The position numbers and the translations under genes are program-made. Positions 6,583-13,163 of a DNA stretch of 13,163 bases are shown one piece after another (the first letter of the stretch is position 1; each line of letters starts with the position of its first letter). This stretch comes from Flemingiibacterium sp045579105 (GTDB taxonomy: Bacteria > Bacillota > Clostridia > Oscillospirales > CAG-272), in assembly GCA_045579105.1 (NCBI GenBank), contig JAZNLM010000026.1, positions 1-13,163 of the forward strand, in the 5' to 3' direction. The notes below the pieces were generated by a model. That model saw only the letters and a program-made list of their open reading frames with translations, was not told the DNA's origin and did not search any database.

Positions 6583-7086
6583 ATGATGAAATCAGGATGT
6601 TTACCGTTTATTTTAGCTGTTGTTTTGGCGTTCACTTGCATTTGCACTGCATCCTGCGGCGGCAGTGTATCGTACAATACGAGCATCTCCGTGTCCGAGC
6701 TTTCGGTGGCAGTTGATACCCTTCTCTCAAACCCCGACGACTTCGCTACCATGACCGAGAGCTACATCGTGGGCATGATGGAGATTGATCCCTCGCAGTT
6801 TGAAGAGTACGTTGTAAAGCTTCGAGCAAGCGGCTCAAACATCGACGAGTATGGCATTTTCAAGGCAGCCGACTCCGAGGGGGTTGCAAACGCCGTTGCC
6901 GTTGCGAATGCATATATCGCAAGACGAATTGAAGCGTGGATGCCCGAGTATATGCCCGAGGAATTTCCGAAAATGGAAAGGGCAAGCGTTAAGGTATTCG
7001 GACATTATGTTGTTTACGCAATCCTCGCTGAAGATGTTAAGGCTGATGTTTTTGACGCTGTAAAAGCGGAGCTTACAGAGAAGTAA
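6583..7086 (+). CDS. DUF4358-type lipoprotein
   Basis: A 167-residue secreted protein. It has a basic start (MMKSG), a hydrophobic core (about 7-21) and a lipobox-like CTASC with C25 as the lipidation site, followed by GG. The -3 residue is Thr rather than the usual Leu or Val, so processing is likely but not textbook. The mature part begins SVSELSVAVDTLL and continues FEEYVVKLRASGSNIDEYGIFKA and HYVVYAILAEDV, the pattern I associate with DUF4358 proteins of Clostridia; their function is unknown. AAAGGA lies 10 bp before the first ATG, and an adjacent second ATG is an alternative start. It is the last gene of the three-gene envelope operon, 26 bp after the SGNH hydrolase and followed by a strong terminator. 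Confidence 0.78.
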   Translation: MMKSGCLPFILAVVLAFTCICTASCGGSVSYNTSISVSELSVAVDTLLSNPDDFATMTESYIVGMMEIDPSQFEEYVVKLRASGSNIDEYGIFKAADSEGVANAVAVANAYIARRIEAWMPEYMPEEFPKMERASVKVFGHYVVYAILAEDVKADVFDAVKAELTEK

Positions 7087-7107
7087 GTCGATATTCAAAA
7101 AAAGCAT

Positions 7108-7147
7108 AAAATCCCCGAGTGCCAAACGGCATTTCGGGGATTTTTTT
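7108..7147 (+). terminator. Intrinsic terminator of the envelope operon
   Basis: TCCCCGA (7112-7118) pairs with TCGGGGA (7134-7140), and an inner TGCC/GGCA stem closes an AAAC loop. A run of seven T follows. Flanking A and T runs extend the stem. It sits 21 bp after the lipoprotein stop and separates this operon from the SLH gene. Confidence 0.92.
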
Positions 7148-7170
7148 ACATATTTACGCGGGTATTATGG

Positions 7171-7226
7171 TAACGCTTCCATATTATTGATATTATATGT
7201 TTTTTTCATTAACATCGCTAACGCTT
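7171..7226 (+). repeat. Direct repeat TAACGCTT upstream of the SLH promoter
   Basis: The octamer TAACGCTT occurs at 7171-7178 and 7219-7226, 48 bp apart, in the otherwise featureless AT-rich stretch before the -35 at 7250. A pair of sites for a DNA-binding regulator is possible. Two 8-mers are weak evidence. Confidence 0.25.
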
Positions 7227-7249
7227 TTGTTACATATGCACTAAAAATA

Positions 7250-7278
7250 TTGATTTTCGAGCCGCCATATGCTATCAT
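7250..7278 (+). promoter_or_regulatory. Promoter of the SLH-protein gene
   Basis: TTGATT (7250-7255) and TATCAT (7273-7278) have a 17-bp spacer that ends CATATGC. Expected start is near 7285. The same -35, the same -10 and CATATG immediately upstream of the -10 recur in the AraC-gene promoter at 12304-12332. Confidence 0.68.
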
Positions 7279-7280
7279 AT

Positions 7281-7342
7281 ATTCACACGGTGGGAGCAGC
7301 AAACCGATGCCCATCCCCCTGTGAATTATAAAAAAACGGAGG
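7281..7342 (+). promoter_or_regulatory. Structured 5' UTR and strong ribosome binding site of the SLH gene
   Basis: ATTCACA (7281-7287) and TGTGAAT (7320-7326) are perfect inverted arms. Between them GGTGGG (7289-7294) can pair with CCCATCC (7310-7316), giving a long imperfect stem-loop. It ends 11 nt before GGAGG (7338-7342), itself 10 nt before the ATG. If transcription starts near 7285 only part of the outer stem is in the RNA, so the outer repeat might instead be a DNA operator. A 5' hairpin would suit a long-lived mRNA for an abundant surface protein (inference). Confidence 0.45.
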
Positions 7343-7352
7343 AAATCCAAGC

Positions 7353-10130
7353 ATGAAAAATCTTAAACGATTTTTATCCGGTTTTCTTGCAGCCGTTACC
7401 TTATCCACGGCGCTCGTAACCGGTATCTCTGCAAAGTCTTACGGCGACGTTGCACCGACCGACAGATATGCGGAGCAGATCGAGATCCTTTCCGATATCG
7501 GAGTAGTTGTGGGTACCAGCGAAAGCGAATTCTCGCCTAACGCAAAGGTTACCCGTGAGCAGATGGCACTGCTTCTGTTCAGACTTATGATCGGTAAGGA
7601 CACCGCAGGCACTTTAAATACGACTGCGTTCACCGACCTCTATGATCCTACTTACAGCGGCGCTATTTCCTGGGCTAACGCTTCGGGCTACATTATCGGT
7701 ACGTCCGCAAGCACTTTCTCGCCCACTGCAGGCATTTCACTTCAGGATGCTATGACTATGCTAGTTCGCGCACTCGGTCACAGCTCCATTCAGATGAACG
7801 GCGGTTACCCCTGGACCTACATTGACTCAGCTGTAAAACTCGGTCTTGACGACGGCATTGAGGACCTCTCCTATACCAAGGAGCTTACCCGTGCCGAGGT
7901 TGCTGCTATCCTTTACAACGCACTTACCGCAGAGTATCTTATTCCCCGCACCGCGTCGAACGGTATGACCTTCTATGAGTCCACTACCATTATTGAGCGC
8001 GTGTTCGGCTACGAGATTGACGAGAGTGTTATCGTTGCTACCAATGATTATGCACTCGAGGGCGTTGACACCGTAACCAAGGACGGCTTCGTAACCGTTC
8101 ACACTCCCGACGGTCTTATTACCGTAAGATTTGACGAGCTTTCTCTTAAGGGTGAGCCGGAAGAGCATCTCGGCAAGAGTTTCCGCCTTGTTTACAAGCG
8201 CGATGACAAGTCGAAGCTTGTAAGCGTTCTCGGATGTACCGAAACAGGCAAAACCGAGGCGGCAGGCGTTATCGGCTTTGGCAAGGATAACGCTCATGTT
8301 GAAATCGGCGGTGTTAAATATCAGGTTGTTGAAACCCTCTCCGACGAGCTTGCGACCAACGCAAACGAGCTTCTCGTTTACGCTTACACCGACGGCGATA
8401 CGCTTGAGCAGATAACCACCAACGCGGCACTTTCCGAGCTCACGGGTGCGTTTGACGCAAAGCTTATCTTCGACGACAAGGCAAGCGGCGTTGCAGACCG
8501 CCTTATTATCAAGCCCTTCGCATACGGTAAATACACCGTTTCCGGCGGCAAAGTAAACCTTGCAGGCGGCATGAAGGAAGACGACCTTACCATAGTTAAC
8601 CCGAAGAAGGCAGAGAGCGGCGACCACGTCCTCTTCTACTTCAACGAGAGCAAAAAGCTTCTCGAACTCGCGGCAGTTCTCCCTGTTACCGATGCAGGCA
8701 AGGTAACCCGTCTTTCAACTGAAAGCGTTACTATCGGCGGCGTACGCTACAAGCTCGGTAATGAAAAGCTTGGCATCAGCGCTGAAAGCCTTTACGGCCA
8801 GCTTACCGTTGGCGAAACCGTACACGCTGTAGTGTTCGGCGACCAGCTTCTCGCACTTGAGGCAACAAGCGTTTCTATTGGCGCGGCTTCCAAGTACCTC
8901 ATCGCGCAGACCGACGTAACCCCCGTATTTGAAAACGGCAAGTTCTGCTACGTTATGAAGGCTATTATCGACGGCAAGGTTGAAACCATCTTCACCGAAG
9001 AGACCTCTGTAACCGTTGGTGAGGTTTACCGCTACACTGTAGACGAGGATGGTATGTACACTCTCATCGCAAAGAAGACCGCTGACGGCGCTATCGTATC
9101 GGGCGACAAGGAGTTTGTTCAGTCCAACCAGAAGAACGACGAGATTGCGTTCGTTATCGGCTCCGCAGACGGTACTACTATCGACAAGTCCGCAGCGCAC
9201 TACACTATTAGCGCAGGCAGTGCAGACTCCATGACCTCCACTGGTGCTGACGAATCCTCTATTCGCTTTATCACCGACAAGGATACTGTTATCATCGTTC
9301 TCACTGACGGCGTTGTAAAGATGCACAAGGGTGTTTACACCTCTATAATTACCGTAAATGACGGCGCATCTGTAACCGCTATCTTTGATAACGAAGTCGG
9401 CGCGGTTGAAACTCTCCGCTTTATGTTCGTAAGCGACGGCGTTCTCGGCGGTCAGATAACCACCGAAACGAGCGTCAAGGTTCTTGAACACACCGGCATC
9501 GAGTATGTTGACGACAGGGCTCTCCACACTTACCTTGCATTTGACTTTGCAAGCGGCAAGGTTGTTGAGATGCACTCCGCAAGCGATTCCCTCATCGCAG
9601 GTACTAACTACCTCACCGACGCAGACGGTCTTATTACCACGACCGAAGCAAGCGTTGCAAGCGGTATCGTTACCGGCTTTGCAGGCAGTACCGTGACTAT
9701 CGGAGACACCACCTACACCGCGGCAGACGGCTTAAAGCCCGTAGTACTCGGTGAAGACGGCACCGTTTCCGGAACCACCGTTTCCGCTGCTCTTATGCAG
9801 AAGGTTGAGTTCCTCGCCGAAGACGGCAAGATAACTGCTATCGTAGTTATCGGCTCCGCCTCCTTTGAGGCAGCTCATGAAGCAGGTATTATCACCGTAA
9901 GCTCGTCTGACGAGCTTGGCAACGCTGACAGCGTAAAAGTTCTCTCCCTCTCCAAGAAGGTACAGAATGCAGATATTGTAGTTGACATTTCCGGCGCAGA
10001 CACAGCTATGACCGGCGGTTCAGGCTTCGGATTCACCGTGGACCTTGGCTCCGCACTTGAGGCAGGCGAATATGCTATCGTCTTCTCTGTAAGCGGCGTT
10101 CAGTTTAAGTGTGAATTTACCGTAGCGTAA
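7353..10130 (+). CDS. Secreted S-layer-homology (SLH) domain protein, 925 residues
   Basis: A surface protein with a clear signal peptide (MKNLKRFLSGFLAAVTLSTA..., likely cut after ISA at 27). SLH domains lie at about 30-78 (FSPNAKVTREQMALLLFRLM), 92-141 (FSPTAGISLQDAMTMLVRAL) and 150-192 (divergent, with LTRAEVAAILYNAL). SLH domains bind pyruvylated secondary cell-wall polymer and anchor the protein to the wall. The remaining 730 residues are rich in Val, Thr, Gly and Asp and look like a chain of beta-modules. At least three related segments occur at 304-324, 448-468 and 769-789, each with a Val-x-Ile-Gly turn and a following Tyr. I recognise no enzyme domain. Codons favour AAG, AAC and GTT/GTA more strongly than in neighbouring genes, which suggests high expression. 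It has its own promoter, GGAGG site and terminator, so it is monocistronic; S-layer or adhesin-like function is inferred. Confidence 0.9.
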   Translation: MKNLKRFLSGFLAAVTLSTALVTGISAKSYGDVAPTDRYAEQIEILSDIGVVVGTSESEFSPNAKVTREQMALLLFRLMIGKDTAGTLNTTAFTDLYDPTYSGAISWANASGYIIGTSASTFSPTAGISLQDAMTMLVRALGHSSIQMNGGYPWTYIDSAVKLGLDDGIEDLSYTKELTRAEVAAILYNALTAEYLIPRTASNGMTFYESTTIIERVFGYEIDESVIVATNDYALEGVDTVTKDGFVTVHTPDGLITVRFDELSLKGEPEEHLGKSFRLVYKRDDKSKLVSVLGCTETGKTEAAGVIGFGKDNAHVEIGGVKYQVVETLSDELATNANELLVYAYTDGDTLEQITTNAALSELTGAFDAKLIFDDKASGVADRLIIKPFAYGKYTVSGGKVNLAGGMKEDDLTIVNPKKAESGDHVLFYFNESKKLLELAAVLPVTDAGKVTRLSTESVTIGGVRYKLGNEKLGISAESLYGQLTVGETVHAVVFGDQLLALEATSVSIGAASKYLIAQTDVTPVFENGKFCYVMKAIIDGKVETIFTEETSVTVGEVYRYTVDEDGMYTLIAKKTADGAIVSGDKEFVQSNQKNDEIAFVIGSADGTTIDKSAAHYTISAGSADSMTSTGADESSIRFITDKDTVIIVLTDGVVKMHKGVYTSIITVNDGASVTAIFDNEVGAVETLRFMFVSDGVLGGQITTETSVKVLEHTGIEYVDDRALHTYLAFDFASGKVVEMHSASDSLIAGTNYLTDADGLITTTEASVASGIVTGFAGSTVTIGDTTYTAADGLKPVVLGEDGTVSGTTVSAALMQKVEFLAEDGKITAIVVIGSASFEAAHEAGIITVSSSDELGNADSVKVLSLSKKVQNADIVVDISGADTAMTGGSGFGFTVDLGSALEAGEYAIVFSVSGVQFKCEFTVA

Positions 10131-10150
10131 TCAGTCATCACAGCTATAAT

Positions 10151-10187
10151 AAAAAAACAACCGCAGAATTTCTGCGGTTGTTTTTTT
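10151..10187. terminator. Bidirectional terminator between convergent genes
   Basis: A near-perfect palindrome: CAACCGCAGAA pairs with TTCTGCGGTTG around a single central base, with a run of seven A on the left and seven T on the right. It therefore ends transcripts from both sides: the SLH gene (stop at 10130) and the Fe-S protein gene, whose stop codon begins only 2 bp away on the other strand. Confidence 0.93.
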
Positions 10188-10189
10188 GT

Positions 10190-11320
10190 TTATTCGTTAT
10201 CGGTTCCTGCCATTGTGTACTCATTTTTGCGAATGCCTGGATAGTTCTTGTCGAGAAATTCCTCGCGGTATGGGTTAACACCGTGCGAAACCTTCTCGGG
10301 CTCGTTTTCAAGCGTCCACGAAGGCTTCTTGTAGAACTGATTGTGGAACGTGTTTTCGATGCGTCCACTCTTTTCAAGCGCGTTCATACAAGCGCGTATA
10401 CAGCCCTTCGCTCCGCAGATAGCGAAGTATCCGGTATGTGCGAGAATGTAGTCGTAATAGCCCATAACAGCCTTGTTGTCCGGCTTTCTGAACCAGTTTG
10501 CTCTAGCAAGCGAATAGCAAAGTATATACGCTTCTTCCTCGGTCATTTCGCTTGACTTAACGTCAAACGCCATATTCGGGAATTCTTTTTTTAGGAACGG
10601 AGAGCAAACGTTATTAAAGCCGTGGTGGCTTAAAGTACATCTGCCCATACGAACGTCACCGTACCAGATCTTCTTTTCGCCCGCGAAATCAACCTCCAAG
10701 CGCTTATCCTCTTCCTTGATTGGCGGAACTGCATTACCGGGGCACTCGCGCACGCACGCACCGCAGTGCAGGCAAATATCGCCCGTGTCGAGTATCGGAT
10801 CGGGTTCAAGTTCGCAGTCGGTGAAGATAAGTCCGAGTCTTACACGAGGACCGAACTTCTTGGTTAAAAATACCTTAGACCAGCCAACCTCGCCAAGTCC
10901 GCAGCCTGCCGCGATAATGCGCACGCTGCACACAACGTCCGGCGGAACCTTGCCGGGTGCAACCGGCTCTTTTGTCACGCCGTTACCCTCGGGAACAGCG
11001 GGATAGTGCGCAACCGCCTCCCAACCGTGATCCTCGATAAAACAGCAAAGGTCATACGACTTTCTCGGGCGGAAAAGCGAGTTTAATTTGTTGTAGGAAT
11101 AGAAGGTATAGTTATGCCAATGCGTACCCTCTTCAATACCGCGGTAGGTACCGCGCGGAATACGCATAGCAACGGCGATTACAGACTTCGCCTCAGGAAA
11201 ATATGTAAGCGGTGACATAAGCTCGGGCGCATCCTTGAAGCGCTCGATATTACCGATTGCAATGCAGTCGATACCAAGCTCCGCCGCCTTGTCCTTTATC
11301 ATTTGAGATGTAAGTTTCAT
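10190..11320 (-). CDS. QueG / reductive-dehalogenase-superfamily 4Fe-4S protein, long paralogue
   Basis: A 376-residue soluble protein without signal peptide or membrane helix. The N-terminal 175 residues resemble the cobalamin-binding fold shared by QueG and reductive dehalogenases: YFPEAKSVIAVAMRIPRG (40-57), GCGLGEVGWSKVFLTKKFGP (139-158) and a GPRVRLGLIFTD-type segment (157-168). A ferredoxin motif follows, CLHCGACVRECP (C183, C186, C189, C193). Further cysteines C228, C239 and the group C302-x4-C307-x3-C311 may bind a second cluster. The DSAPxxE catalytic region of genuine QueG is not evident, and no Tat signal of respiratory dehalogenases is present. The last 150 residues match nothing I recognise. 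AAGGTG lies 8 bp before the ATG. It is downstream of, and 20 bp from, a shorter paralogue. A cobalamin-dependent or Fe-S-dependent redox role is inferred; the substrate is unknown. Confidence 0.8.
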   Translation of the reverse strand: MKLTSQMIKDKAAELGIDCIAIGNIERFKDAPELMSPLTYFPEAKSVIAVAMRIPRGTYRGIEEGTHWHNYTFYSYNKLNSLFRPRKSYDLCCFIEDHGWEAVAHYPAVPEGNGVTKEPVAPGKVPPDVVCSVRIIAAGCGLGEVGWSKVFLTKKFGPRVRLGLIFTDCELEPDPILDTGDICLHCGACVRECPGNAVPPIKEEDKRLEVDFAGEKKIWYGDVRMGRCTLSHHGFNNVCSPFLKKEFPNMAFDVKSSEMTEEEAYILCYSLARANWFRKPDNKAVMGYYDYILAHTGYFAICGAKGCIRACMNALEKSGRIENTFHNQFYKKPSWTLENEPEKVSHGVNPYREEFLDKNYPGIRKNEYTMAGTDNE

Positions 11321-11340
11321 ACAAATTCACCTTACTTTTA

Positions 11341-12180
11341 TCAGCAATTACCGATTGCCCATGCATCGCGTTTTCTAAACTCGGTTTCGAACTTGTTCGT
11401 AAGCTTATCCTCGCTCTCGAGGTGGCATACGCAGGTACGGTTGCAGAGCGCCGCCATACGGTCAGGACGAGCCGCGGGTGAGAAGCGGTTCGGAACAGCG
11501 CCGTTCTTACAGATTTTGCACTTTTCATAGTCAATCCTTGCAACAGTCATCTTCTTGCCGCAGATTTCGATTTCTTCAGTTTCGGTTTCGCTGATGGCAC
11601 CGAGAGGACAAGCCTTCGCGCACTTCTTGCAAACGTCGCAGATAGCGCCCTCGCGAATGGGAGTAGGCTCAAGCTCTGCGTCGGTGATGATCATATGGAA
11701 GCGCTGACGAGGGCCGAAGCGCTCGGAAAGTGCTATGCCATTATAACCCACTTCGCAAAGTCCGCACGCAACTGCCGCGTAATCGAAATCAGGGAACACG
11801 TTAGGAGCAGGTCTGCCGTCTGCAACGGATACACCCATAGGTGCAATTTCCGAGGGGTTCGGAAAAAGCGGAACAGCCTCATATCCCTCGTCCTCGATGG
11901 CATTGGTAAGTCCGTAGCAAGCGATGGAGAGGAACTCGTCCTCAAGCCATTTCGCACCGTATAGCGCGTAGTCGCCGAAGTTTGTGCCCTCTTCAACACC
12001 GCGAAGCGAGCCGCGGCATACACGCTTACCGATTAGAATTACAGTCTTGCCTTCGGGAAAAATGGAAAAGGGGTTCTTCTGCGGTTCAACACACGCAAAA
12101 CGGGATTTGTCAGCGAATCCGATGAGGTCAATGCCCTCACGCTTAACGGTTTCTTCGATTTTCTTCTTAAGATCCTTCAT
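11341..12180 (-). CDS. QueG / reductive-dehalogenase-superfamily 4Fe-4S protein, short paralogue
   Basis: A 279-residue cytoplasmic protein clearly related to its downstream neighbour. Shared blocks include IFPEGKTVILIGKRVCRG (40-57), GVEEGTN (61-67), ACGLCEVGYNGIALSERFGP (138-157), DAELEPTPI (167-175) and CDVCKKCAKACP (C181, C184, C187, C191). C-terminal cysteines CKIC (221-224) and CNRTCVC (246-252) could hold a second cluster, arranged differently from the long paralogue. The start at 12180 is preferred over an in-frame ATG at 12228, because AAGG lies about 9 bp upstream and the paralogue aligns from here. The longer form would add a Cys-rich leader without similarity. It is the first gene of a two-gene operon with its own promoter, divergent from an AraC regulator. 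Annotation pipelines may call it epoxyqueuosine reductase; I consider that unlikely. Confidence 0.8.
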   Translation of the reverse strand: MKDLKKKIEETVKREGIDLIGFADKSRFACVEPQKNPFSIFPEGKTVILIGKRVCRGSLRGVEEGTNFGDYALYGAKWLEDEFLSIACYGLTNAIEDEGYEAVPLFPNPSEIAPMGVSVADGRPAPNVFPDFDYAAVACGLCEVGYNGIALSERFGPRQRFHMIITDAELEPTPIREGAICDVCKKCAKACPLGAISETETEEIEICGKKMTVARIDYEKCKICKNGAVPNRFSPAARPDRMAALCNRTCVCHLESEDKLTNKFETEFRKRDAWAIGNC

Positions 12181-12211
12181 TTGTCTTGCCTTTCTCAGAA
12201 AATATTTGCAT

Positions 12212-12234
12212 GGCGGACCACTACACACACCGCC
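12212..12234 (-). promoter_or_regulatory. Hairpin at the 5' end of the Fe-S operon transcript
   Basis: GGCGG (12212-12216) and CCGCC (12230-12234) are complementary across a 13-nt loop. The predicted transcription start (about 12234) falls at the edge of this hairpin, so it would sit at the extreme 5' end of the mRNA. A stem of only five pairs is modest evidence. Confidence 0.28.
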
Positions 12235-12240
12235 GCTTAC

Positions 12241-12269
12241 AGTATATCAGCGCACGTTTTTTTGCGCAA
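12241..12269 (-). promoter_or_regulatory. Promoter and possible operator of the Fe-S protein operon
   Basis: On the minus strand TTGCGC (12269-12264) and TATACT (12246-12241) have a 17-bp spacer, with TGA before the -10 resembling an extended -10. An inverted repeat GCGCA / TGCGC (12250-12254 and 12263-12267) overlaps the -35 and spacer and is a candidate operator, possibly for the adjacent AraC protein. The leader to the start codon is only about 54 nt. Confidence 0.62.
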
Positions 12270-12303
12270 TAAATAAACATAACATATTTTATCTTTTCGA
12301 AAC

Positions 12304-12332
12304 TTGATTTTTTGCTTCGCATATGGTATCAT
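12304..12332 (+). promoter_or_regulatory. Promoter of the AraC-family regulator gene
   Basis: TTGATT (12304-12309) and TATCAT (12327-12332) are separated by 17 bp, with CATATGG directly before the -10. The start would be near 12339, only about 17 nt before the start codon. The -35 elements of this and the divergent Fe-S promoter are about 34 bp apart, so a regulator bound between them could affect both. Confidence 0.62.
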
Positions 12333-12341
12333 AACTTTATA

Positions 12342-12358
12342 AGGGGTGATCATAGGTG
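12342..12358 (+). promoter_or_regulatory. Ribosome binding site deciding a GTG start for the AraC gene
   Basis: AGGGGTG (12342-12348) lies 7 bp before a GTG at 12356. The next in-frame ATG (12374) has no comparable site, so GTG is taken as the start. Confidence 0.65.
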
Positions 12359-13126
12359 AAATTCAACCAGAACATGAATGTGTCAAGGCTCATTGCGCAC
12401 GGATATAAGTATAAAAAAACAAAAGTCGTGCACATTGGACAAAAGCACGTTCACACGCTCACATTACGAATGCAAGGCACAAAGATTATAGCACCGGACG
12501 GCACATCAAAGCCGCTTGTTTCCGAGCCGGGCAGTCTCACCTATATACCAAGCGGAATTGGTTACACAGAGTGCGCCGACACCGACGGATTTGCCTATTC
12601 GGTGCACTTCGAAATTTACGGGGATTGCGACAGTTCTCCGTTCGTTTATAGACCCACTTCTAGTATTGACTATGAAAATCTCTTCCGCGTGCTTTGCGAG
12701 AACTACCGCGCAGAATACGAGCGCGATTATCACTGTCTGTCACTTTTGTACGAAATATTTGCACAGCTATCCCTTGACCTTTCGAGAAGCGAGCGTCACG
12801 CTATTCCAAAACGCATACGTCGTGCCGTAGACGTTATAAATCACCACTACATCTCCCCCGAGCTTTCCGTAGCGGCACTCGCGAGTGACGCCAACGTGAG
12901 CGACGTATATTTCCGCCGAGAATTTCGCGAGTGTATCGGTATGTCACCGATTGAGTACATAACCAAGGTGCGTCTTGAAAACGCAAAAGCACTCCTCGAC
13001 ACCGGCGTTTACCCCGTAAGCGAGGTTGCAACTCGTTGCGGCTTTGACAGCATAAGCTACTTTTCGCAAAGGTTCAAAAAAGCTTTCGGAATGTCGCCGA
13101 GCGAATATATGAAAAAGCAAAATTAA
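12356..13126 (+). CDS. AraC-family transcriptional regulator
   Basis: A 256-residue one-component regulator. The N-terminal half (about 15-110) is a cupin-like sensor with VHTLTLRMQGTKI and PLVSEPGSLTYIPSGIGY, matching the usual effector-binding beta-barrel. The C-terminal half (about 158-255) is the double helix-turn-helix domain: LSVAALASDANVSDVYFRRE, then GMSPIEYITKVRLENAKALL, then the second HTH VSEVATRCGFDSISYFSQRF and GMSPSEYM. Most such proteins respond to a sugar or other small molecule and activate neighbouring genes. The start is a GTG supported by AGGGGTG. It is divergent from the Fe-S protein operon (175 bp between start codons), so that operon is the most likely target. The effector is unknown. 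Confidence 0.93.
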   Translation: MKFNQNMNVSRLIAHGYKYKKTKVVHIGQKHVHTLTLRMQGTKIIAPDGTSKPLVSEPGSLTYIPSGIGYTECADTDGFAYSVHFEIYGDCDSSPFVYRPTSSIDYENLFRVLCENYRAEYERDYHCLSLLYEIFAQLSLDLSRSERHAIPKRIRRAVDVINHHYISPELSVAALASDANVSDVYFRREFRECIGMSPIEYITKVRLENAKALLDTGVYPVSEVATRCGFDSISYFSQRFKKAFGMSPSEYMKKQN

Positions 13127-13156
13127 GAGCAGACTCGTAAACGAGTCTGCTCTTTT
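13125..13156 (+). terminator. Intrinsic terminator of the AraC gene
   Basis: AAGAGCAGACTCGT (13125-13138) and ACGAGTCTGCTCTT (13141-13154) form a perfect 14-bp stem with a T-rich tail. The stem overlaps the last bases of the stop codon. The poly-A side is short, so it mainly works on the plus strand. Confidence 0.92.
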
Positions 13157-13163
13157 ATTACAT

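Noticed and set aside
7827..8627. Long open frame on the minus strand (266 codons) inside the SLH gene
   Set aside because: It is fully antisense to a well-supported gene, has no ribosome binding site, and has a Val/Asn/Cys-rich composition that mirrors the sense codon bias. The same applies to the 286-codon frame at 8715-9575.
10190..12180. Naming the two Fe-S proteins queG (epoxyqueuosine reductase)
   Set aside because: They share the superfamily fold signals and one ferredoxin motif, but the QueG catalytic region is not evident and there are two divergent copies next to an AraC regulator.
12181..12300. Cobalamin riboswitch upstream of the Fe-S operon
   Set aside because: The leader from the predicted start is only about 54 nt, far too short, and I see no B12-box-like sequence.
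1..13163. CRISPR array, tRNA or rRNA genes, insertion sequences, prophage
   Set aside because: I found no regularly spaced repeats, no cloverleaf or rRNA-like sequence, and no transposase or integrase coding region.

Overview
The window looks like a chromosome segment of a Gram-positive anaerobe of the Clostridia, probably an uncultured gut lineage near Oscillospirales or Eubacteriales. The reasons are the order nusB / TsaD-like / xseA / xseB / ispA / divergent-PAP / tlyA, the SGNH hydrolase next to a DUF4358 lipoprotein, an SLH-domain surface protein, strong GGAGG-type ribosome binding sites and housekeeping promoters with 17-bp spacers. This assignment rests on gene content and recalled families, not on a search.

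Layout. (1) Positions 1-4686, minus strand: a tightly packed housekeeping operon read nusB -> TsaD-like -> xseA -> xseB -> ispA -> divergent PAP2 -> tlyA. tlyA is cut by the window edge. Genes overlap or lie within 13 bp of each other. (2) Positions 4687-5101: a 415-bp AT-rich divergent intergenic region with one good promoter per direction. The nusB transcript should carry a leader of about 210 nt containing an unusually neat three-way-junction fold and a second GC-rich hairpin next to the nusB ribosome binding site. (3) Positions 5102-7147, plus strand: a three-gene envelope operon (4-TM membrane protein, membrane-anchored SGNH hydrolase with a Thr/Asp/Pro linker, DUF4358 lipoprotein) closed by a strong terminator. 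(4) Positions 7148-10187: a monocistronic 925-residue secreted SLH protein with its own promoter, a structured 5' UTR and a bidirectional terminator. (5) Positions 10190-12180, minus strand: two tandem paralogous iron-sulfur proteins of the QueG / reductive-dehalogenase superfamily. (6) Positions 12356-13126, plus strand: a divergent AraC-type regulator with a terminator at the window end.

How the genes work together. Region 1 combines transcription antitermination (NusB), DNA repair (exonuclease VII), isoprenoid chain synthesis (IspA) with a possible lipid-phosphate phosphatase, and rRNA methylation (TlyA). dxs, often found beside ispA and tlyA in Firmicutes, is absent. Regions 3 and 4 act outside the membrane and plausibly modify or build the cell envelope. 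Regions 5 and 6 form the best candidate for an undescribed system: two soluble cobalamin-type Fe-S reductase-like proteins, without the features of true queuosine enzymes or respiratory dehalogenases, next to a divergent one-component sensor. The AraC gene and the SLH gene also have promoters sharing the same -35, -10 and a CATATG just before the -10.
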